Shown: positions 8,304 to 15,573 of the stretch, one piece after another | Layout: each line of letters begins with the position of its first letter | How positions within the stretch are numbered: position 1 is the first letter of the stretch | NCBI GenBank assembly: GCA_003241285.1 | Contig: QFOT01000011.1 | Coordinates: 1 to 28,330, forward strand | Source: Micavibrio aeruginosavorus | GTDB taxonomy: Bacteria > Pseudomonadota > Alphaproteobacteria > Micavibrionales > Micavibrionaceae | Reading direction: 5' to 3' | DNA length: 28,330 nt | The notes under the pieces: generated by a model | Told to the model about the DNA's origin: nothing | The model's database searches: none | The model's input: the letters and a program-made list of their open reading frames with translations, nothing else | Translations under genes and position numbers: made by a program

Positions 8304-9617
8304 ATGGAAGAATTCGGTAGCTGGCGCGACAGTTTTTCTCTGGATTTGAATAAATTCGCTCTTCTCTGGGAAGATCGCTTTTTAACTATGGATGCATTGG
8401 TGCAAGCTTGCATAATCGGGCTTTCCCTATGTCTTTCCTGGCTGTTAGCCACAGTTTCGGCAAGAAATTTTCAAAAATGGCTGGATAAAAGAGATCGTAA
8501 ATATGCCCTGCATCTTAATGTATCTGCGGGCGAGATTTTCTTTTTCCTGTTCTTGAGTGTTTTGCTCTGGGCAGGCGTACAAATTTTCTCGGTTCTCGGT
8601 TATTCCTATACAGGCCTTAAAGTCCTTGCCAGTCTGGTTACGGCATGGGGTCTTATCCGGATCACATCCAGTACGATCAAAAGCAAATTCTGGTCGCGCG
8701 TAATTGCCGTTGCTCTATGGCTGACGGCGGCACTAAGTATTCTCGGTCTGCTGGAGGCCACGGCGCTTGCCTTGGATAGCGAGGCAATAACGATCGGAAA
8801 AGTCAGGCTTTCACCTTTGCTTGTCATCAAAGGTATCGCTATTTTTTGTTTGCTATTATGGATCCTCAATTTCGTATCCAAAATGCTTGAGAAATCTTTT
8901 AATAGCTCATCCAACCTTACCTTATCGCAGAAGGTTCTTTTCTATAAACTGACGAATATATTTCTCTACAGTGCGGGTATTTTTCTTGGACTCAATATTA
9001 TCGGTCTTGATTTAACGGCGCTTGCCGTATTCGGCGGTGCGCTGGGTCTTGGAATTGGGTTTGGTCTGCAAAAGATATTTTCCAACCTGATCAGCGGCAT
9101 CATTCTCCTGATGGATAAATCGGTTAAACCCGGGGATGTGATTGCTATCGGGGATACTTATGGTTGGGTTAACAAACTCGGTGCGCGTTATGTTTCGGTA
9201 CTGACCCGCGACGGTAAAGAGCATCTTATTCCAAACGAAAATTTAATCTCGGAGCAGGTCGAAAACTGGTCCTACAGCGACAGTAATATCCGTATCCATG
9301 TTCCGGTCGGCGTATCGTATAATTCCGATATGCATAAAGTAAGGGAGGTTTTACTTACAGCCGCCAAGGAAAGTCCGCGTATTCTAAAAGATCATCCCAT
9401 CGTTTGTCTGATGAAGGATTTTGGCGATAATTCGGTCAATTTCGAGCTTCGTGCCTGGATCGGCGACCCTCAGCAAGGTGTTTCAAATATCAAAAGCGAG
9501 ATTTATTTCCGCATCTGGGATCTGTTCAAAGAAAACGGGATCGAAATCCCGTTTCCACAAAGAGACGTACATTTAAAAATCGATGACGAGCTTCGGAACT
9601 TATTGAAGAAATCCTAA
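8304..9617 (+). CDS. MscS-family mechanosensitive ion channel
   Basis: An inner-membrane channel that opens on membrane tension to relieve hypo-osmotic stress. The product is about 437 residues. Several transmembrane segments lie in the first half, followed by the pore helix region ALAVFGGALGLGIGFGLQKIFSN, rich in Gly and Ala as in MscS TM3. Next is the beta domain (KPGDVIAIGDTYGWV, LTRDGKEHLIPNENLISE, about residues 275-315) and an alpha/beta C-terminal cage domain ending EIPFPQRDVHL. It is larger than E. coli MscS, with extra N-terminal membrane helices. ATG 8304 is chosen; GTG 8301 is equally possible, because GGCGGGA at 8287-8293 serves either. The stop interlocks with that of metE (CTAA, 9614-9617). 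Confidence 0.9.
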   Translation: MEEFGSWRDSFSLDLNKFALLWEDRFLTMDALVQACIIGLSLCLSWLLATVSARNFQKWLDKRDRKYALHLNVSAGEIFFFLFLSVLLWAGVQIFSVLGYSYTGLKVLASLVTAWGLIRITSSTIKSKFWSRVIAVALWLTAALSILGLLEATALALDSEAITIGKVRLSPLLVIKGIAIFCLLLWILNFVSKMLEKSFNSSSNLTLSQKVLFYKLTNIFLYSAGIFLGLNIIGLDLTALAVFGGALGLGIGFGLQKIFSNLISGIILLMDKSVKPGDVIAIGDTYGWVNKLGARYVSVLTRDGKEHLIPNENLISEQVENWSYSDSNIRIHVPVGVSYNSDMHKVREVLLTAAKESPRILKDHPIVCLMKDFGDNSVNFELRAWIGDPQQGVSNIKSEIYFRIWDLFKENGIEIPFPQRDVHLKIDDELRNLLKKS

Positions 9618-11893
9618 GCCGCCTTATCGATCTTTACTTTCGCGCGAAGGTCTTTCGCCGCGGCGACCATATTTTCAAGCGCCGCTTTGGTTTCCGGCCA
9701 GCCGCGAGTTTTTAAGCCGCAATCCGGATTGACCCAGATTTGTTCCGGTTTCAAAACCTTGAGCGCTTTTTCGAGCAGCGTCGTCATTTCATCGACGCTC
9801 GGCACGCGCGGGCTATGGATATCGTAGACGCCGGGGCCGATCTCATTCGGGTATTTGTATTTGACGAAGGCGTCAAGCAATTCCATCTGTGAGCGTGAAG
9901 TTTCGATTGAGATAACATCGGCGTCGAGCGCAGCGATGGAATCGATAATGTCGTTGAACTCGGCATAACACATATGGGTGTGGATCTGTGTCGTGTCCTC
10001 GACCGTTGCTGCCGAAAGCTTGAAGGCGTCGACTGCCCATTTCAGATAGGCGGCGCGGTCGCTCTCGCGCAGAGGTAAACCTTCGCGGAGTGCCGGTTCG
10101 TCAATCTGGATAACATGAATCCCTGCTTGTTCAAGATCATGCACTTCATCGCGGATGGCGAGGGCGATTTGTTTGGCGGTTTGTTCGCGCGGCTGATCGT
10201 TACGCACGAAGGACCAGCAAAGGATCGTAATCGGTCCGGTCAACATGCCTTTCATCGGTTTCTTAGTAAGGCTTTGCGCATAAGCCGACCATTGCACGGT
10301 CATCGGCTTCGGGCGCGAGACATCGCCGAAAATAATTGGTGGCTTGACGTAGCGCGATCCGTAAGACTGAACCCAGCCGTTCTTCGAGAAGACAAAACCG
10401 TCGAGCTGCTCGCCGAAATATTCGACCATGTCGTTGCGCTCGGCTTCGCCATGGACGGGGACATCAAGGCCTGCTTCTTCCTGGTATTTTACGACCAGTT
10501 CGATCTCGCGCTTCATGTCTTCGGTGTAGGCGGTCTCCGACAATTCACCGCGTTTGAACGCGGCGCGGGCGAGGCGGATTTCTTTCGTCTGCGGGAAGGA
10601 GCCGATAGTTGTAGTCGGGAAGGCGGGAAGGTTTAGCGCCTGCTGCTGCGCTTTGACGCGTACGGGGAAGGCGTGATGGCGTTCCAGCATATCCAGCGTT
10701 ACGGCTTTCAGGCGCGTTTGAACCGCATCGTTGTGAATGCGCTTTGATGTCTTGCGGCTCTCCGCAATTTTATCGCTGGCCGCCAGTTCTTCCGATGTTG
10801 GGCCGCGCGCCAGAATCGAAATCTCGGCAAGCTTTTGTTTGGCGAATGCCATCCATGATTTCACTTCGGCGTCGAGTGCCGTTTCCTCGTCGAGATCGAT
10901 GGGCGAGTGAAGGAGGGAACAGCTCCCCGATACCGCAAAGGCGTCGCCCAAAACCGCTTTCGCTTTTTCGATTTTGGCAAGCGAGTTTGAGAGATCGTTT
11001 TTCCAGACATTGCGGCCATCGACGAGACCAAGGACAAGGCAAATGCCGGTTTCTTTCGCCTTTGCAATACATGCGTCCAGTTGATCCGGTGCGCGAACCA
11101 GATCGACACCGATCGCGGCAATCGGCAGGGAGAAAGCGAGATCGAGATTTTCGCGTAGTCCTTCAAAGTAAGTGCCCAAATGGATGTTCATTTCCGGCGC
11201 GGCGTCTTTGATGATTTTATATGCGAGAGTATAAGCTTCCTTGGCTTTCGGATGGATATCGACGCACAGGCATGGCTCGTCTAATTGAATCCATGTGATG
11301 CCTTGCGCGACGAGTTTCTGGCAAATTTCACCGTAAACTTTAGCAAGAGACTCGGTCAGCTCATAACGGCAAGCTGTAAAATCTTCCGCTTTTTTCGCCA
11401 GTGTCAAAAACGTAATTGGGCCGACCAGAACGGGGTGGGGCTCGAAACCGGCTTCCTGCGCTTCTTTCGCCTCGGCAAATATTTTATCCGTTGAAAGTTT
11501 GAAGCTTTGGCCTTTTTTCAATTCCGGCACGATATAGTGGTAATTCGTATCAAACCATTTGGTCATTTCACAGGCGATCACGTCCTGACCGTTTTTCTGC
11601 GAACCTCGCGCCATTGAAAAATATAGATCAGGATCTGCAAGATCGTAGCGGTCCGGAATGACGCCGAGCAGGCAGGACGTATCCAGCATGTGGTCGTAGT
11701 AAGAGAAGTCATTGACCGGAACGTAAGAAATTCCGGCATCTTTTTGCAATTGCCAGTGGCGAAGGCGAAGCTCTTTTCCAGCGGCGAATAAATCCTCGCG
11801 GGATATGTCGCCCTTCCAGTAGCTTTCTAACGCTTTTTTCAATTCGCGTTTCAGGCCGATGCGGGGAAATCCAAGATTTAGGGCTAATACCAT
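9614..11893 (-). CDS. metE: Cobalamin-independent methionine synthase
   Basis: Transfers the methyl group of 5-methyltetrahydrofolate (polyglutamate) to homocysteine, the last step of methionine synthesis, without B12. The start ATG 11893 (MVLALNLGFPRIG) is fixed by AAGGAG seven to nine bases upstream; the open frame further upstream is not used. The 759-residue product is normal length. The zinc and homocysteine site is intact: His640 and Cys642 (HTHMC), Glu664 (ISIETS) and Cys725 (NPDCGL), spaced as in E. coli MetE. The N-terminal duplicated barrel starts GFPRIG-x-RELKKALE. The gene is 13 bases downstream of metF, so one methionine-responsive transcript probably carries both genes, with metF supplying the methyl donor. 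Confidence 0.97.
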   Translation of the reverse strand: MVLALNLGFPRIGLKRELKKALESYWKGDISREDLFAAGKELRLRHWQLQKDAGISYVPVNDFSYYDHMLDTSCLLGVIPDRYDLADPDLYFSMARGSQKNGQDVIACEMTKWFDTNYHYIVPELKKGQSFKLSTDKIFAEAKEAQEAGFEPHPVLVGPITFLTLAKKAEDFTACRYELTESLAKVYGEICQKLVAQGITWIQLDEPCLCVDIHPKAKEAYTLAYKIIKDAAPEMNIHLGTYFEGLRENLDLAFSLPIAAIGVDLVRAPDQLDACIAKAKETGICLVLGLVDGRNVWKNDLSNSLAKIEKAKAVLGDAFAVSGSCSLLHSPIDLDEETALDAEVKSWMAFAKQKLAEISILARGPTSEELAASDKIAESRKTSKRIHNDAVQTRLKAVTLDMLERHHAFPVRVKAQQQALNLPAFPTTTIGSFPQTKEIRLARAAFKRGELSETAYTEDMKREIELVVKYQEEAGLDVPVHGEAERNDMVEYFGEQLDGFVFSKNGWVQSYGSRYVKPPIIFGDVSRPKPMTVQWSAYAQSLTKKPMKGMLTGPITILCWSFVRNDQPREQTAKQIALAIRDEVHDLEQAGIHVIQIDEPALREGLPLRESDRAAYLKWAVDAFKLSAATVEDTTQIHTHMCYAEFNDIIDSIAALDADVISIETSRSQMELLDAFVKYKYPNEIGPGVYDIHSPRVPSVDEMTTLLEKALKVLKPEQIWVNPDCGLKTRGWPETKAALENMVAAAKDLRAKVKIDKAA

Positions 11894-11906
11894 TGTGTTT
11901 ATCTCC

Positions 11907-12740
11907 TTAATTTTTGCTGAAGTTCTTGCAGACGGCATTCAAAACGCTGCTTTTGTTTAATGTATAGAAATGGATATGATCGACGCCGTTTTTGGCGAGG
12001 TCTTCGACCTGCGCCGAGAGTAAATCCTCGGCCAGATTGTCCGAAATATCGCCCGCGAATTTTTCATGCAGGAATTGCGGCACGCTGGCTTGGCATTTGC
12101 TAGCGAATTCACAAACCTTTTGAAAATCACGGATCGGCAAAAGGCCGGGCACAATCGGTGTAGCAATCCCTGCTTTTTGCGCGGCGTCGACAAAGCGGTA
12201 ATAGACATCGTTATCGAAGAAAAGCTGGGTAATGGCGCGGGTAGCGCCAGCGTCGCATTTTTTCTTCAGCGCGATCAAATCGGCCTGCATATCCGGCGCA
12301 TCGGGATGTTTCTCCGGGTACGCGCCAACACTGATATCGAAGGGATGACGTTTCAGCAAAGCTTCAACGAAGTCGGACGTAAACTGGTAATATTCGGCAT
12401 CAGGGTCGAGCGGCCAGACCAGATTGGTGGGCATGTCGCCGCGAAGGGCGACCAGATGGCGAATGCCCTGGTTCCAGAGAATGTCGGTATAGTGATCGAG
12501 CTCTTCCTTGGTATGCGAGATATAGGTCAAATGGCTGCCAAAGGGGATGCCGTTCGCGGCGCGTTGCAGGTTTTTCAGTGTCTGCAAAGTGGTATCGCGG
12601 GAGCCGCCGCCAGTACCGAAGGTCACGGTCATGAATTTGGGCGAAAACCGCGACAATTCCTCGACGCTGCTTAATAGCTCCTGCGCCGATTTCTCTGATT
12701 TCGGGGGGAAAAACTCAAAACTATAGGTAAGATCAGTCAT
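11907..12740 (-). CDS. metF: 5,10-methylenetetrahydrofolate reductase
   Basis: FAD-dependent reductase that makes 5-methyl-THF, the methyl donor for the adjacent metE product. The 277-residue sequence has the family hallmarks: SFEFFPPK at the N-terminus (catalytic Glu), TVTFGTGGGSRDTT, HLTYISHTKEEL, LVALRGDMP and DISVGAYPEKHPDA. It closes with a TQLFFDNDVYYRF segment and PGLLPI. It is the first gene of the metF-metE operon. The leader of about 130 nt holds a SAM-II type riboswitch (about 12800-12855). A hairpin nearer the start covers part of the AGGA ribosome-binding site, so expression is probably turned down when SAM is plentiful. Confidence 0.96.
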   Translation of the reverse strand: MTDLTYSFEFFPPKSEKSAQELLSSVEELSRFSPKFMTVTFGTGGGSRDTTLQTLKNLQRAANGIPFGSHLTYISHTKEELDHYTDILWNQGIRHLVALRGDMPTNLVWPLDPDAEYYQFTSDFVEALLKRHPFDISVGAYPEKHPDAPDMQADLIALKKKCDAGATRAITQLFFDNDVYYRFVDAAQKAGIATPIVPGLLPIRDFQKVCEFASKCQASVPQFLHEKFAGDISDNLAEDLLSAQVEDLAKNGVDHIHFYTLNKSSVLNAVCKNFSKN

Positions 12741-12748
12741 TTAATATC

Positions 12749-12777
12749 CTGCTGTTCGGTTAGGGACACCACAGCAG
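12749..12777 (-). promoter_or_regulatory. Hairpin overlapping the metF ribosome-binding site
   Basis: On the minus strand CTGCTGT (12777-12771) pairs perfectly with ACAGCAG (12755-12749) around a 15-base loop. The 3' arm includes the first two bases of the AGGA ribosome-binding site (12750-12747), six bases before the metF ATG. The sequence TAACCGAAC occurs twice here, and CGGTT just upstream can pair with AACCG, so alternative folds exist. This suggests a translational expression platform for the riboswitch. Confidence 0.45.
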
Positions 12778-12799
12778 TTCGGTTAATGAGAACCGGGCC

Positions 12800-12855
12800 G
12801 CAGCCGCTTTAGCTTTTTTTACGCGGTGCAAGCTGTCCGTCAAATGCCGCGTTTG
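12800..12855 (-). promoter_or_regulatory. SAM-II riboswitch (metA motif) upstream of metF-metE
   Basis: Read on the minus strand, ACGCGG (12852-12847) and CCGCGT (12826-12821) form a perfect 6-bp stem. Its loop contains CATTTGA and ends AGCTTGCA. An A-rich linker follows, then GCTAAAG (12813-12807). This order (stem, ATTTGA-like loop, CTTGCA at the 3' side of the loop, stem, A-rich linker, GCTAAA) is the conserved layout of the alphaproteobacterial SAM-II pseudoknot. Loop AGCTT can also pair with downstream AAGCT. The location, in the leader of a metF-metE operon, fits. This is recognised by eye from recalled consensus and not by a covariance search. Confidence 0.75.
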
Positions 12856-12881
12856 TCCCTTTGCAGAGCCAACTCTATAAT
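12853..12881 (+). promoter_or_regulatory. Predicted promoter for guaA
   Basis: TTGTCC (12853-12858) and a perfect TATAAT (12876-12881) are separated by 17 bases. The predicted start near 12888 leaves a leader of about 70 nt. The -35 box abuts the DNA encoding the riboswitch stem on the other strand. Confidence 0.55.
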
Positions 12882-12909
12882 TGTTAGGCAAAGCAGGGGG
12901 GTCTGTCAA
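12881..12909 (-). promoter_or_regulatory. Predicted promoter for metF-metE
   Basis: On the minus strand a perfect TTGACA (12909-12904) is followed after 17 bases by TAACAA (12886-12881), a weak -10. Transcription would begin near 12874, just before the riboswitch at 12855. This promoter overlaps the guaA promoter by one base, so the two should compete for polymerase. Confidence 0.45.
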
Positions 12910-12957
12910 ATGATAAAATGCATTTGTAACGGGCCTTGCGAATGTTTAAAAAGGGAC

Positions 12958-14553
12958 ATGAAAACATCACAAGCCCATCTCCCTTCCCTGAATACAGCCG
13001 TAGCTCACGACAAAATCCTTATCCTCGATTTCGGGAGCCAGGTGACCCAGCTCATCGCCCGCCGCCTTCGCGAATCCGGCGTCTATTGCGAAATCTGGCC
13101 GTATAATCAGGCAGGCGAAGAACGCCTTGCCGCCTTCGCGCCGAAGGGTATTATTTTCTCAGGTAGCCCGTGCAGCGTTTATGCCGAAGATGCGCCGCAT
13201 CCGCCAACCTATATTTATGATCTCGGCTTGCCGATCTTTGGCATCTGCTATGGACAGCAGGTGATGATGCACCAGCTTGGCGGCAAGGTCGAAAGCGGCG
13301 ATACCCGCGAATTCGGTCGCGCCTATATCGACATGGTTGGCGAAAGCGCCATCTCGGACGGCGTCTGGGCACAAGGAGCCCATGAACAGGTCTGGATGAG
13401 CCACGGCGACCGCGTCACCGAAATGGCGCCGGGTTTTAAAGTGGTGGCCAAGTCCGAAGGCGCGCCTTATGCGATTATATCGAATGAAGAACGCCGTTTC
13501 TGGGCGACGCAATTCCACCCGGAAGTTGTGCATACGCCGCACGGGGCGCAGCTCCTTAAAAACTTCACGCATAATATTTGCGGCTGCAAAGGCGACTGGA
13601 CGATGGCGGCGTTCCGCGAAGAATCGATTGCCAAAATCCGGGCGCAAGTCGGCAAGGGCAAAGTCATCTGCGGCCTGTCCGGCGGCGTCGATTCATCCGT
13701 CACGGCAGTATTGCTGCATGAAGCCATCGGCGATCAACTCACCTGCATCTATGTCGATACGGGCTTGATGCGGGCGGGAGAGAGCGAGCAGGTCGTCAAG
13801 ATGTTCCGCGACCATTACAATATCCCGCTTATTCACGATCAGGCGCAGGAGCTTTTCCTTGGCGAACTGGAAGGCGTGTCCGATCCGGAAACAAAACGCA
13901 AAACCATCGGAAAACTTTTCATCGATGTGTTCGATAAACGCTCGAAAGAAGTCGGCGGCGCGGAATTTCTCGCGCAAGGCACGCTTTACCCGGACGTGGT
14001 GGAATCCGTTTCCGTAACCGGCGGTCCCTCGCAAACCATCAAAAGCCACCATAATGTCGGCGGCTTGCCGGACTACATGAAATTGCAACTGGTCGAGCCG
14101 CTGCGTGAACTCTTCAAGGATGAAGTGCGGGCGCTGGGAAGAGAGCTTGGTATGCCGGAAGATTTTATCCGCCGCCATCCTTTCCCGGGCCCGGGTCTCG
14201 CTATCCGCCTGCCGGGGGAGATTACGGCTGAAAAGCTGGACATCCTTCGCAAGGCCGACACGATCTATTTAGAGGAAATCAGGAGCGCTGGATTATACGA
14301 CGCGATCTGGCAGGCTTTTGCCGTGCTGCTGCCCGTCAAAACCGTCGGCGTGATGGGTGATGAACGCACCTATGAATTCGTCTGCGCGCTGCGTGCGGTG
14401 ACGTCCACCGACGGCATGACGGCGGATTACTATCATTTCGACCATGAATTTTTAGGAAGAGTGTCTACCCGCATCATCAACGAAGTGCGGGGTATTAACC
14501 GCGTGGTTTATGATGTCACCTCAAAACCCCCGGGGACGATTGAGTGGGAGTAG
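12958..14553 (+). CDS. guaA: GMP synthase (glutamine-hydrolysing)
   Basis: Aminates XMP to GMP, using ammonia from glutamine and ATP. The 531-residue product starts at ATG 12958 (MKTSQAHLPSLN), with AAAAAGGG just upstream. The in-frame extension back to 12826 is unlikely because it crosses the predicted promoter. The class I amidotransferase domain shows nucleophile Cys97 (GICYGQQ) with His187 and Glu189 (QFHPEV). The ATP-pyrophosphatase P-loop is SGGVDSS (241-247). The C-terminal dimerisation domain ends with the conserved PPGTIEWE. The DNA encoding this last GTIEWE is repeated downstream at 15527 and, partly, at 16021. This marks the gene end as an apparent integration site whose coding sequence stays intact. 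Confidence 0.97.
   Translation: MKTSQAHLPSLNTAVAHDKILILDFGSQVTQLIARRLRESGVYCEIWPYNQAGEERLAAFAPKGIIFSGSPCSVYAEDAPHPPTYIYDLGLPIFGICYGQQVMMHQLGGKVESGDTREFGRAYIDMVGESAISDGVWAQGAHEQVWMSHGDRVTEMAPGFKVVAKSEGAPYAIISNEERRFWATQFHPEVVHTPHGAQLLKNFTHNICGCKGDWTMAAFREESIAKIRAQVGKGKVICGLSGGVDSSVTAVLLHEAIGDQLTCIYVDTGLMRAGESEQVVKMFRDHYNIPLIHDQAQELFLGELEGVSDPETKRKTIGKLFIDVFDKRSKEVGGAEFLAQGTLYPDVVESVSVTGGPSQTIKSHHNVGGLPDYMKLQLVEPLRELFKDEVRALGRELGMPEDFIRRHPFPGPGLAIRLPGEITAEKLDILRKADTIYLEEIRSAGLYDAIWQAFAVLLPVKTVGVMGDERTYEFVCALRAVTSTDGMTADYYHFDHEFLGRVSTRIINEVRGINRVVYDVTSKPPGTIEWE
14533..14551 (+). repeat. Direct repeat copy 1 (guaA 3' end)
   Basis: GGGACGATTGAGTGGGAGT encodes the GTIEWE end of guaA; the stop TAG completes it at 14551-14553. 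It is identical over 19 bp to 15527-15545. Interpreted as the left attachment-like site of an inserted segment. Confidence 0.85.
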
Positions 14554-14596
14554 TAAAATGTCTAATAAGCCATTGAAAACAACACTGATTCTATTG

Positions 14597-14625
14597 GCTT
14601 TTGCTAAAAGCATTCTTTATTTTTC
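14597..14625 (+). terminator. Weak candidate terminator after guaA
   Basis: GCTTTT (14597-14602) and AAAAGC (14606-14611) form a short stem with a 3-base loop, followed by the T-rich run ATTCTTTATTTTTC. The stem is AT-rich and short, so this is only a possible terminator. Confidence 0.3.
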
Positions 14626-14678
14626 AATATGTTAGCTTTTTTGAAATATAAAAATGCGACCTAGTTTCGGGATGATAG

Positions 14679-15467
14679 ATGAAGAAGTTCTTTAAGAGAC
14701 TCGCCATTTTTATAGCTGGGATTTTCTGTTTTCTCTTGTTTGTATTTTATGGATTGCTTTTTGCTGTTACCGGTTCGGAGCCACTAACACAAATAGCAAG
14801 AGGTTTTCAAAATAAGTGTGAAGCTGATCTTGCAAAAGAAACCACACTCGTCAACTTTGTTGAGCGTGATTTATATCTATCTAGTAAACATCTTCACGCT
14901 TGTTATCCGTTGGATATGAGCACTTCATTTGATTATGACCCTGCTTCTGTATCACTTGTTGGCATTTTACCTGATTTTAGTGTTCCAAATTTTGAACCTG
15001 GAATTTACTTGGAGAAAGAAGATGAGATCAGGATTCATTTCACTGGTTCACGACCCGATATCAATAAAATTGACCCGATGATAAAACTTGGTTTCTCGGA
15101 TCTTGAGAAAAATTTTCAATATATGATGAATGTAAAATTGAATCGTGATGGGCAGAAAATTGCGAAGTATGATGAAGGGCAAAAAACAAATTTTGGTCTG
15201 ACTTTTTATAAGACAAATGCAACGGGAACATTTGCAAAAGACTTATATGTTCATGAAAATTCCGCCGGAAAAGTAGATTTTATGATTGAGTGCTACAACA
15301 AAGATAAAAAACCAACACCTCCAGTTTTGTACTGCTCATCTGTATCAGAAAATTTGTATGATAATATTTCGTTTAAATACGCATTTACTTTAAAACATAT
15401 TGTAGAGGCAGAAAAAATAGATGCTCTTGTTAAAAAGATTGTCCAAGATGCAACGGCACCCAAATAA
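14679..15467 (+). CDS. Unknown membrane-anchored protein, cassette 1 cargo
   Basis: A 262-residue protein of no recognised family. It has a basic start (MKKFFKRLA), then one strong hydrophobic segment (residues about 8-31, rich in Phe, Ile and Leu) acting as an N-terminal membrane anchor or signal. The remaining 230 or so residues are polar, with a few cysteines (Cys47, Cys74 and others), and are probably periplasmic. Codon use is AT-rich and unlike guaA and other neighbours, which points to acquisition by transfer. Only a weak GGGA lies upstream of ATG 14679. It is the only gene between direct repeat copies 1 and 2. Function unknown; an envelope-exposed cargo such as an immunity or exclusion protein is one possibility, without direct evidence. 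Confidence 0.7.
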   Translation: MKKFFKRLAIFIAGIFCFLLFVFYGLLFAVTGSEPLTQIARGFQNKCEADLAKETTLVNFVERDLYLSSKHLHACYPLDMSTSFDYDPASVSLVGILPDFSVPNFEPGIYLEKEDEIRIHFTGSRPDINKIDPMIKLGFSDLEKNFQYMMNVKLNRDGQKIAKYDEGQKTNFGLTFYKTNATGTFAKDLYVHENSAGKVDFMIECYNKDKKPTPPVLYCSSVSENLYDNISFKYAFTLKHIVEAEKIDALVKKIVQDATAPK

Positions 15468-15526
15468 TTGACTTCTACACTACAAACAAAAATATTATGA
15501 TTCTAAATCAAGTGTTTATATATGCA

Positions 15527-15545
15527 GGGACGATTGAGTGGGAGT
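15527..15545 (+). repeat. Direct repeat copy 2 (guaA-tail copy)
   Basis: A perfect 19-bp copy of the guaA 3' end, GGGACGATTGAGTGGGAGT, preceded by ATGCA. In the guaA frame it reads GTIEWE followed by TGA. It has no coding role here, because the preceding gene stops at 15467. It marks the junction between the two modules. Confidence 0.85.
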
Positions 15546-15573
15546 GAGAGCAAGAACTAAATGGGAATTAGCA

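Noticed and set aside
10115..10636. Plus-strand ORFs within metE
   Set aside because: Shadow frames of a fully conserved metE.
11894..11938. Upstream start for metE within metF
   Set aside because: AAGGAG directly precedes ATG 11893, which matches the family N-terminus.
12826..12957. N-terminal extension of guaA in frame from 12826
   Set aside because: It crosses the predicted promoter and the riboswitch DNA and does not resemble GuaA; ATG 12958 gives the normal length.
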